A stretch of 8,501 nucleotides of DNA from an uncultured bacterium. GTDB lineage: Bacteria; Actinomycetota; Coriobacteriia; Coriobacteriales; Coriobacteriaceae. Both the position numbers and the translations under genes were made by a program. The notes under the pieces were generated by a model. It was not told the DNA's origin, made no database searches, and saw nothing but the letters and a program-made list of their open reading frames with translations. The stretch is from assembly GCA_905215205.1 (NCBI GenBank), contig CAJMPK010000059.1, positions 1-8,501 on the forward strand, in the 5' to 3' direction. Shown here in pieces: positions 1 to 5,592 of the stretch (the first letter of the stretch is position 1; each line of letters opens with the position of its first letter).

Positions 1-29
1 TATGCTTGGGGGTGTTCTGCAATATATGA

Positions 30-88
30 TGGGTGGAGTGGTGGGGCGTGGTGGGGGAAGGGGTGGGGAAAGGTGTTGAAAAATGGGG
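30..88 (+). promoter_or_regulatory. Candidate MraZ operator: TGGGN repeat array
   Basis: The stretch carries repeated TGGGN elements at 30-34, 42-46, 52-56, 64-68 and 84-88. Two of them sit in a perfect-but-one tandem 10-bp repeat, GTGGTGGGGC (38-47) and GTGGTGGGGG (48-57). MraZ of E. coli is known to bind TGGGN direct repeats separated by 5 bp, i.e. one per helical turn, upstream of its own gene. The 42/52 pair matches that period exactly; 64 is 12 bp further on and 84 a further 20 bp. The array abuts and enters the promoter at 76-104, so bound MraZ would be expected to repress. The motif is seen directly; binding is inferred. Confidence 0.65.
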
Positions 89-104
89 CGGTTCCCCATA
101 TTAT
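76..104 (+). promoter_or_regulatory. Main mraZ/dcw promoter, sigma-70 type
   Basis: A -35 hexamer TTGAAA (76-81; 5 of 6 consensus) is followed by a 17-bp spacer and a -10 hexamer TATTAT (99-104; 5 of 6). Transcription would start near 111, giving a leader of roughly 60 nt before mraZ. The promoter is correctly oriented, lies just downstream of the TGGGG array and is the best promoter match I found in the window. It probably drives mraZ and rsmH, and may read on into the later genes. Confidence 0.75.
83..99. repeat. Inverted repeat filling the promoter spacer
   Basis: ATGGGG (83-88) and CCCCAT (94-99) are perfect complements separated by CGGTT. The dyad occupies the spacer between the -35 and -10 hexamers and touches the first base of the -10. 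Its left arm contains one of the TGGGG motifs. It could be an operator half-site pair for MraZ or another dimeric regulator. No function is shown by sequence alone. Confidence 0.5.
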
Positions 105-119
105 TAATGACGTCGACAG

Positions 120-136
120 GCGGGGGGGTTCCCCGC
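120..136 (+). other. Hairpin in the mraZ leader RNA
   Basis: GCGGGG (120-125) pairs with CCCCGC (131-136) around the loop GGGTT. It falls about 10 nt after the predicted start of transcription and about 22 nt before the mraZ ribosome binding site. There is no U-tract, so it is not a terminator. It shares GGTTCCCC with the dyad at 83-99. It could stabilise the 5' end of the mRNA; that role is inference. Confidence 0.4.
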
Positions 137-157
137 GTACGTGCCATCTGAGTAACC

Positions 158-167
158 GAGGGGAGGG
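158..167 (+). promoter_or_regulatory. Strong ribosome binding site of mraZ
   Basis: GAGGGGAGGG lies 5 nt before the ATG at 173, with a GGAGG core at 162-166 and a 6-nt spacer. This is the strongest Shine-Dalgarno sequence in the window. It supports the ATG at 173 over the in-frame ATG at 179. Confidence 0.8.
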
Positions 168-172
168 CGCAC

Positions 173-607
173 ATGGGAATGACTGGTGCATACGAGCGCA
201 ATCTCGATGCAAAAGGTCGCCTGTCCCTGCCTGCACCCCTTCGCGAGGAGCTTGGAGAGCACGTTCGCGTGTTCAAAGCCCTGGATGTCGATGCTCTGTA
301 CGTGTTCTCTGCCGAGGCCTTCGATAAGTGGGTCGAAGGACTCTTCGCGGGTCGTGAGGGCCACGAGGGTTTTAACCCGCGTGACATTAACGACCAGAAG
401 CTCATGAGGGCGATCAACAAGCGCACCACGTCGATGGATGTGGATAGCGCCGGTCGTATCGGTCTTTCCGAGTCTCTCCGCAAGCAGGCGAACCTCGACC
501 GCGAGGTCACGGTTGTGGGCAACTACGACCACCTTGAGGTTTGGGATCGCGCCGCGGCCGATGAGGACGATGACGATGAGGCCCTGCTGGACCTCTTCTT
601 CTCGTAA
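173..607 (+). CDS. mraZ: Transcriptional regulator MraZ
   Basis: MraZ is a small DNA-binding protein at the head of dcw clusters that binds repeats upstream of its own gene and represses the cluster. The 144-residue product is close to the usual family length (about 140-150). It shows the two tandem SpoVT-AbrB/MraZ-type repeats, each with the signature DxxxR. The first is D12-AKG-R16 in NLDAKGRLSLP, and the second is D91-SAG-R95 in DVDSAGRIGLS. The C-terminus is strongly acidic (EDDDDE, residues 131-136) before a hydrophobic LLDLFFS end, a tail whose role I cannot state. The gene is preceded by a strong ribosome binding site, a good promoter and a TGGGG array that fits autoregulation. rsmH follows after 20 bp, the canonical partner. 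The identification is secure; autoregulation in this organism is inferred. Confidence 0.97.
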   Translation: MGMTGAYERNLDAKGRLSLPAPLREELGEHVRVFKALDVDALYVFSAEAFDKWVEGLFAGREGHEGFNPRDINDQKLMRAINKRTTSMDVDSAGRIGLSESLRKQANLDREVTVVGNYDHLEVWDRAAADEDDDDEALLDLFFS

Positions 608-627
608 GGGCAAGGCACGGGTAACGG

Positions 628-1593
628 ATGGAGCGTGGGATCTTGACACAAGAATATCGGCATGAACCTGTCATGCTCGGCGAAGTGCTTGAGTCGCTGC
701 GGCTAAAGAGCGGCTCCGTTGTCTGCGATTGCACCCTTGGCGGTGCCGGCCATTCGGTAAAGATGGCCGCGCAGGTGGGGGAGACGGGCCTTTTGCTCGG
801 CGTCGATCAGGACGACATGGCCCTTGAGGCCGCTGGCGCCCGTCTGGACCGCGAGGTTCCCGGCGTTCCGCACCAGCTGCTGAAGGGCAACTTCGGTGAC
901 TTGGACGAGCTGCTTTGCTCGGCCGAGGTGCCCGGGGTCGATGGCTTCCTGTTTGACTTGGGCGTTTCGTCACCGCAACTCGATATCCCTGGCAGGGGCT
1001 TTTCGTATAACGAAGATGCCCCATTGGACATGCGGATGGATCCGGGTAACAACACCTTAAACGCAGCTGAGGTCATCAACACCTATAACGAACACGACCT
1101 CGCCCGGATTCTACGCGTCTACGGAGAAGAGAAGTTCGCCTCGCAGATCGCGCGCGAGATCGTGCGCCGCCGCGAGCAAGAACCGATCGAAACCACCGGC
1201 CAATTTGTCGAGATCATCAAGGCGGGTATCCCGGCTGCCGCTCGTCGGCATGGCGGACACCCGGCCAAGAAAAGTTTCCAGGCCATTCGCATCGAGGTCA
1301 ATCACGAGCTCGATGTGCTCGAACGAGGGCTTGATGCCGCCACCAGGTGGCTCAACCCGGGCGGACGTATCTGCGTCATCTCGTATCACTCGCTCGAGGA
1401 CCGTATCGTAAAGAACCACTTTAAGGAGATGAGCCAGGGGTGCACGTGTCCGCCGGAGATTCCGGTGTGCGTGTGCGGCAACGTGCCGATACTCAAGGTC
1501 ATCACCCGCAAACCCTTGGTTGCCCAGCCTGATGAGGTTGAGCGCAACCCTCGGGCGAGATCAGCCAAAATCCGCGTGGCGCAGCGTCTGTAG
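628..1593 (+). CDS. rsmH: 16S rRNA (cytosine(1402)-N(4))-methyltransferase RsmH
   Basis: RsmH (MraW) uses S-adenosylmethionine to methylate N4 of C1402 in 16S rRNA, tuning decoding at the ribosomal P site. The 321-residue product has the family landmarks in order. They are HEPVML (12-17), SAM-binding motif DCTLGGAGHS (34-43), GVDQD (58-62), FDLGVSSPQLD (109-119), RGFSYNEDAPLDMRMD (123-138), HPAKKSFQAIRIEVNHEL (211-228) and ISYHSLEDRIVKNHF (251-265). A CxC...CxC cluster (C272, C274, C281, C283) near the end resembles that in other Gram-positive RsmH proteins. The start is uncertain. ATG 628 has only weak upstream G-runs, whereas TTG at 643 has GGAG at 630-633 with a 9-nt spacer and would give MTQEYRHEPVML, an N-terminus closer to typical family length. 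Function is not affected. It is probably co-transcribed with mraZ. Confidence 0.97.
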   Translation: MERGILTQEYRHEPVMLGEVLESLRLKSGSVVCDCTLGGAGHSVKMAAQVGETGLLLGVDQDDMALEAAGARLDREVPGVPHQLLKGNFGDLDELLCSAEVPGVDGFLFDLGVSSPQLDIPGRGFSYNEDAPLDMRMDPGNNTLNAAEVINTYNEHDLARILRVYGEEKFASQIAREIVRRREQEPIETTGQFVEIIKAGIPAAARRHGGHPAKKSFQAIRIEVNHELDVLERGLDAATRWLNPGGRICVISYHSLEDRIVKNHFKEMSQGCTCPPEIPVCVCGNVPILKVITRKPLVAQPDEVERNPRARSAKIRVAQRL

Positions 1594-1683
1594 GCGCGAC
1601 CGCGCGATATTGGACCTCCCGCTCGCACCATAAACGAAGCTTAAACACACTACCAACGTACTCGGGATGGGAGGCGGCATATC
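1594..1683 (+). other. 90-bp gap before the ftsL-like gene
   Basis: This is the longest gap between the first four genes. It ends with GGGAGG (1669-1674), a good ribosome binding site 9 nt before ATG 1684. A TTGGAC at 1610-1615 has no -10 hexamer at a usable distance, so I do not call a promoter. A 4-bp GCGC stem just after the rsmH stop is too weak for a terminator. The rest shows nothing I can interpret. Confidence 0.5.
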
Positions 1684-2154
1684 ATGGGCTACAACACTTC
1701 AAGCGCAGCACTCGCCTATGATATGAACGCCATGCCCGCCTATCGTGAGACGCCGCAGGCCCCCGTTGCTCCCCGTGAGCAGCGCACGCCGCGCTTTGAT
1801 GTCTACACGGGCGCGGGCCGTCAGGCAAACCAGGCGGTAAGCCCGGTTTTCATGAGCGTTCTTAAAACGTTTTGCATCATTGCGGCCATCTTCATGACGA
1901 TTGGCGTCGCCCGCGTGGCGCTCGCCGGCGTTACGGCCCAGGTGCTCAACAGCAACGCCGAGCTTACCAACACGCTCGAAAAGGCGACCGATGAGAGCTC
2001 CGACTTGGAGGTCATGCATTCGGTCTATGGTGCCGACACGCGCATTCGCGACCTTGCGGGCGCTTATGGCATGGTGGAGCCCAGCGAGAGCGTTACACTT
2101 GACTTTTCGCAGGATGCAGCCGCGGGCGCCAACGCGACCGCGACCGCTCAGTAG
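1684..2154 (+). CDS. ftsL: FtsL-like bitopic cell division protein
   Basis: The 156-residue product sits exactly where ftsL is found, between rsmH and the septal PBP gene, and has FtsL topology. It has a cytoplasmic N-terminus of about 58 residues, one membrane segment at about 59-81 (SVLKTFCIIAAIFMTIGVAR and on), then an extracytoplasmic helix suited to a coiled coil (about 84-112). A short region follows containing IRDLAGAYGMVEPSESV (121-137), which resembles the conserved end of FtsL where a small helix is followed by a GM-x-P turn. FtsL pairs with FtsB/DivIC through the coiled coil and activates FtsW-FtsI. Sequence conservation in this family is low, so the call rests on context and topology. 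The N-terminal tail is longer than in E. coli FtsL and rich in Pro, Ala and Arg, and the last 15 residues are Ala/Thr-rich low complexity. ATG 1684 is supported by GGGAGG nine bases upstream. Confidence 0.75.
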   Translation: MGYNTSSAALAYDMNAMPAYRETPQAPVAPREQRTPRFDVYTGAGRQANQAVSPVFMSVLKTFCIIAAIFMTIGVARVALAGVTAQVLNSNAELTNTLEKATDESSDLEVMHSVYGADTRIRDLAGAYGMVEPSESVTLDFSQDAAAGANATATAQ

Positions 2155-2171
2155 CAAGACGGTAGCTGAGT

Positions 2172-4037
2172 ATGACAAATGACTATCGCCGCGGTTCCGA
2201 TGGGGGCCGCGGTTCTGGACGTCCCTCGTCGCGGGGACGTTCTGGTTATCAAGGAACGGGTCGGCAATCTTACAACGCCGGGCAGTCCCGTGGCAACGAC
2301 CCGGCGTCACGACTTCGCGGCTCGGGCGGCCCTCAAGTGCATAACACCAGGTCGCGCAAGAGCTCGTCGACCGAATGGCTTACAGGCGCGCCTCTGCCTC
2401 GCCGCAAAGCCGTCATGGGCTTCATCGGGCTTGGCTTGGGCTTGGGCGTCTTTCGCCTTGCCGACTATCAAATTGTCGAAGCCGATAAACTGCGCGAGCG
2501 TGCCGATGCGCGCCGCCTGCTTGCGCAGACCCTCTATGCCAAACGCGGCACCATCTACGACCGCAACGGTAACGTGCTGGCGTCGTCGGTCGAATGTCGC
2601 AACATCGCCGTGAACCCGCAGCTTGTCGAGGATGTCGACAAGACGGTGTCGGCGCTGGTCAAGGCAACTGGAATCGATAAAAAGACCTGCCGCAAGCTCG
2701 TCGAGTCCGATGGCACCTGGGTGTATATCAAGCGCCAGGTGGACGAAGACGATGCTGCGGCGCTGGAGAAGAAGAATCTGCCCGGCGTGCTTTTTGAGCA
2801 GGCCATGAAGCGCGTATATCCATACGGCAATCTGGCATCGCAGGTGCTGGGTGTAGTGAATGTAGACAACGACGGCTTGACGGGTCTCGAAAAGCAATAC
2901 AACAAGCTTCTGACCGGCACGAACGGTTCTCTCGTGCGCGAGCGCGCGAGGGACGGCAGCTATATCGCGGGCGGTGCCTATAAAAAGGTGGCTGCGGTCG
3001 ACGGCGTTGATATCGTGACGACGCTCGACGTCAATATCCAGCGAGCGGCCGAGGATGCCCTGGCAGAGGCAGTTGAGAAGACTAAGGCCAAGAACGGCTC
3101 GGCGCTGGTCACCGATCCTACGACAGGCGAGATCTTGGCAGCCTGCTCGTATCCGACTTACGACCAGACCAATCTGGAAAACGCCAAGACCGAGGATATG
3201 AACCTGCGCCTGGTCACCGACGCCTACGAGCCCGGCTCGGTCTTTAAGACACTCGTGGCGGGCGCCGGCTTCGACTTGGGCGTCGTGCGATCGAGTACGT
3301 CGTTTGAGGTGCCGGCGAGCATCAAGGTGGGTGACGATACCGTCACCGATGCCGACAAGCGCGACTACGCCATGACCATGGATGTGCGCGAGATGATGCG
3401 CCGTTCGTCCAACGTGGGCTTTGTCCTGGTGGGGCGCAAGATCGGTGCCGACGACTTTGCCGCCTATGTGGACAAGTGGGGCATCGGTCACAGCTCCGGT
3501 GTCGATTTTCCGGGCGAGAGCCTGGGCATCGTCAAGGAGCGTGACCAGTATGACGGCGCCACGCTGGGATCGATGAGCTTTGGACAGGCGCTGTCCGTCT
3601 CGCCGATTGAGATCGCACGTGCCGTGGGCGGCATCGCCAACGGCGGCGTGATGATGACCCCGCACTTCTATAAGTCCAGCAAAGGCGACGAGAAGGACTG
3701 GGGCGAAGGCGAGCGCGCGATTTCTGAGGACGCCGCATCCCAGGTGACATCGTGCATGCAGACGGTCGTGTCCGAGGGAACGGGCGTTGGCGGCGCGGTT
3801 GACGGCTATGACGTGGCGGGTAAGACCGGTACGGCCGAACGAGCCGACGAGAACGGCGGCTACCTCAAGGAGAACTACATGTCGTCCTTTATGGGCTTTG
3901 CACCGGCACAATCGCCCAAGGTGCTGTGCTATATCACGCTCGACGGAACGCCGAGCGGCTCAGATGCCGCTGCGGTGCCGTTCCAGTCCATTATGGCCAA
4001 CGCGCTCGACGTGCTGGGTATCCCGCACACGAAATAG
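2172..4037 (+). CDS. ftsI: Septal class B penicillin-binding protein (FtsI/PBP3 type transpeptidase)
   Basis: This is the D,D-transpeptidase that cross-links septal peptidoglycan together with FtsW. The 621-residue protein starts with a Gly/Arg/Ser-rich, probably disordered cytoplasmic tail (residues 1-79), followed by a signal-anchor helix (about 80-96). The class B dimerisation region opens with RGTIYDRNG (125-133). The transpeptidase domain has all three active-site motifs: SxxK as S356-VF-K359 (in EPGSVFKT), SxN as S412-S-N414, and KTG at 551-553 (in GKTGTAE). There is no PASTA domain; the chain ends soon after the fold. The location after ftsL supports the septal rather than elongation role. 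An in-frame stop (TAG 2163) lies just upstream, so ATG 2172 is the first available ATG/GTG/TTG start, but its Shine-Dalgarno is poor (only ACGG about 10 nt away). With only 17 bp after ftsL, translation may depend on that of ftsL. Penicillin would acylate S356. Confidence 0.94.
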   Translation: MTNDYRRGSDGGRGSGRPSSRGRSGYQGTGRQSYNAGQSRGNDPASRLRGSGGPQVHNTRSRKSSSTEWLTGAPLPRRKAVMGFIGLGLGLGVFRLADYQIVEADKLRERADARRLLAQTLYAKRGTIYDRNGNVLASSVECRNIAVNPQLVEDVDKTVSALVKATGIDKKTCRKLVESDGTWVYIKRQVDEDDAAALEKKNLPGVLFEQAMKRVYPYGNLASQVLGVVNVDNDGLTGLEKQYNKLLTGTNGSLVRERARDGSYIAGGAYKKVAAVDGVDIVTTLDVNIQRAAEDALAEAVEKTKAKNGSALVTDPTTGEILAACSYPTYDQTNLENAKTEDMNLRLVTDAYEPGSVFKTLVAGAGFDLGVVRSSTSFEVPASIKVGDDTVTDADKRDYAMTMDVREMMRRSSNVGFVLVGRKIGADDFAAYVDKWGIGHSSGVDFPGESLGIVKERDQYDGATLGSMSFGQALSVSPIEIARAVGGIANGGVMMTPHFYKSSKGDEKDWGEGERAISEDAASQVTSCMQTVVSEGTGVGGAVDGYDVAGKTGTAERADENGGYLKENYMSSFMGFAPAQSPKVLCYITLDGTPSGSDAAAVPFQSIMANALDVLGIPHTK

Positions 4038-4164
4038 GGGGTTACAATCTTTGGGGCGTGGTTTGTTGTCCCATATGAGGGGTGTTCACATGCCCTGCAC
4101 CACGCATGCGCGGCGCTGGGATACAATACGCCGATAGCATTATTAGGTTTACAGGGGAGCTGCA
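4038..4164 (+). promoter_or_regulatory. ftsI-murF gap with dyad symmetry and possible murF promoter
   Basis: This 127-bp gap is where murE lies in many dcw clusters; there is no murE sequence. It contains a 7-bp dyad, GCGTGGT (4056-4062) and ACCACGC (4099-4105), enclosing a smaller one, AGGG (4078-4081) and CCCT (4093-4096). Two TACAAT sequences (4043-4048 and 4122-4127) look like -10 hexamers, but neither has a recognisable -35 at 16-19 bp. The second would start a transcript near 4134, about 30 nt before murF. There is no U-tract terminator. A separate murF promoter is possible, not proven. Confidence 0.35.
4154..4159 (+). promoter_or_regulatory. murF ribosome binding site
   Basis: GGGGAG sits 5 nt before ATG 4165 and fixes the murF start. 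It suggests independent, efficient initiation here, unlike the weak sites of ftsI and murD. Confidence 0.7.
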
Positions 4165-5589
4165 ATGATAGAGATCGCCGTCAACAACCTCGTGGCCGCA
4201 ACAGGGGCCCGAACCGTGACGGGAGAAGCCGATCGGGTATGCCGCGGGTGCGTTATCGACTCGCGCCAGGTCGAGGAAGGGACGATTTTCGTCGCCTTTC
4301 CCGGTGAAAACGTCGACGGCAATGATTTTGCTTCCCGTGCCGTCCAGTCGGGTGCCGGCGCCGTCGTGATGACGCGTGAGCCCGAGGCCGAACTGGTCTC
4401 GCTGGCGCAGGACAAAGGATGCGCCATCCTGCTGACCGATGATCCTGAGGAGTTTCTGCTGCGTTTGGCGCACGCGTATCGCTTGGAGCTTGGCTGCCTG
4501 GTCGTTGGCATTACCGGTTCCATCGGCAAGACGACGACCAAGGACGTGCTCGCCGCTGTGCTCGCCAAGCGCTATCGTGTCTGGGCCACCAAGGGCAATT
4601 TCAATAACCTGATCGGCATGCCGCTCACGGTGCTTTCCGCCCCGGCCGATACCGAGGTCCTGGTGCTCGAGATGGGCATGAACCATTTCCACGAGATTGA
4701 GCGCCTGTCCCAGTCCGCCAATCCCAACCTTGCCATCGTGAGCAAGATTGGCACCTCTCACATCGGCATTTTGGGTAGCCGCGAGAACATCGCCCGCGCT
4801 AAGGCCGAGATCGTCCAGGGTATGCGCGCCGCCGGCGACTATTTGCCGCTGCTGGTTTTGGGCGGCGAGGACGACTTTACGCCGTTCATTCGCGATACGT
4901 TCGCCCAGCCTGCTGGTATCGACGTGATGCTGGCCGGCGTCTCGGACGATGATGAGGTCCGTGCCCGCGACATTCGTGTTGATGACGAGGGCCGTCCGGT
5001 CTTTACGCTCGATTTTGGCCAGGGTGAGACGATCGATACCATGCTTGCCATCCCCGGCGTGCAGTCCGTTCCCAATGCCGTTAAGGCCGCCGCGGTTGCC
5101 TATCGCCTGGGCGTGACGCCCGAGCAGATCGATGCTGCCTTTAGGGGCCTCACGATCACCGGTCACCGCCAGGAGATCAAGCGCGCCAAGAGCGGTGCCC
5201 GCATCGTCGATGACTCCTATAACGCCAGCGCCGAATCCATGGCTGCTGGCCTCGATCTGCTGTGCTCGCTTTCGTGCACGGGGTCTCGCATGGCGATCCT
5301 GGGCGAGATGGGCGAGATGGGCGATGAGGCTCCTCGCATGCATGAGCTCGTGGGCGCCTATGCCGCCGCCAAGAAGCTCGACATGCTGGCGTGCGTGGGT
5401 GGTGAGCTGGCCCAGCTTATGGCCGATGCCGCGCGCATGATGGGTATGGACGAGGACCGCATCCAGGTGTTCTCCGACTATCAGCAGGTGCTCGACCGCA
5501 TGGGCGGCGCACTTGAGAAGCATGATGTCGTGCTGGTCAAGGGCTCCCGCTTCGTTGAGCTCGATCGCTTTGTGGAAGGTGTGTGCTAG
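4165..5589 (+). CDS. murF: UDP-N-acetylmuramoyl-tripeptide--D-alanyl-D-alanine ligase
   Basis: MurF adds D-Ala-D-Ala to UDP-MurNAc-tripeptide using ATP, the last cytoplasmic step of the peptidoglycan precursor. The 474-residue product has the three-domain Mur ligase plan. The substrate-binding N-domain has IDSRQVEEGTIFVAFPG (31-47). The ATPase domain has the P-loop GITGSIGKTT (115-124) with catalytic K122, then KGNFNNLIGMPLTVL (143-157), EMGMNHFHEI (169-178) and IGTSHIGILGSRENIARAK (195-213). The C-domain has DDSYNASAESM (349-359), ILGEMGEMGDEA (378-389) and KGSRFVELD (459-467). KGNFNN and DSYNA point to MurF rather than MurE or MurD. The MurE-type substrate motif for diaminopimelate (DNPR) is not seen. 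The gene contains no TTA, CTA or TCA codons. It begins a compact run with mraY (3-bp gap), murD and ftsW. Confidence 0.97.
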   Translation: MIEIAVNNLVAATGARTVTGEADRVCRGCVIDSRQVEEGTIFVAFPGENVDGNDFASRAVQSGAGAVVMTREPEAELVSLAQDKGCAILLTDDPEEFLLRLAHAYRLELGCLVVGITGSIGKTTTKDVLAAVLAKRYRVWATKGNFNNLIGMPLTVLSAPADTEVLVLEMGMNHFHEIERLSQSANPNLAIVSKIGTSHIGILGSRENIARAKAEIVQGMRAAGDYLPLLVLGGEDDFTPFIRDTFAQPAGIDVMLAGVSDDDEVRARDIRVDDEGRPVFTLDFGQGETIDTMLAIPGVQSVPNAVKAAAVAYRLGVTPEQIDAAFRGLTITGHRQEIKRAKSGARIVDDSYNASAESMAAGLDLLCSLSCTGSRMAILGEMGEMGDEAPRMHELVGAYAAAKKLDMLACVGGELAQLMADAARMMGMDEDRIQVFSDYQQVLDRMGGALEKHDVVLVKGSRFVELDRFVEGVC

Positions 5590-5592
5590 CCC

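Noticed and set aside
73..327. An 84-codon + strand frame starting in the promoter and running into mraZ
   Set aside because: It overlaps the core promoter and mraZ in another frame, has no ribosome binding site of note and a composition rich in Arg, Ser and Cys typical of a shadow frame.
643..677. TTGACA (643-648) as a -35 of an internal promoter in rsmH
   Set aside because: Perfect -35 hexamer but no acceptable -10 at 16-18 bp; it lies within the rsmH 5' coding region.
1594..1606. GC-rich hairpin after the rsmH stop as a terminator
   Set aside because: Only a 4-bp stem and no U-tract.
1610..1646. TTGGAC (1610-1615) as a promoter for the ftsL-like gene
   Set aside because: The nearest A/T-rich hexamers give spacers of about 13 or 25 bp, outside the workable range.
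2307..3911. A 534-codon antisense open frame within ftsI
   Set aside because: Same aligned register; the sense strand carries all three PBP active-site motifs.
4075..4137. A 20-codon frame in the ftsI-murF gap, possible leader peptide
   Set aside because: No convincing Shine-Dalgarno, no run of regulatory codons and no attenuator-like terminator downstream.
5299..5325. Short tandem 9-bp repeat in murF
   Set aside because: It encodes the GEMGEMGDE stretch at the conserved GDM/ELG position of MurF, so it is explained by protein sequence.
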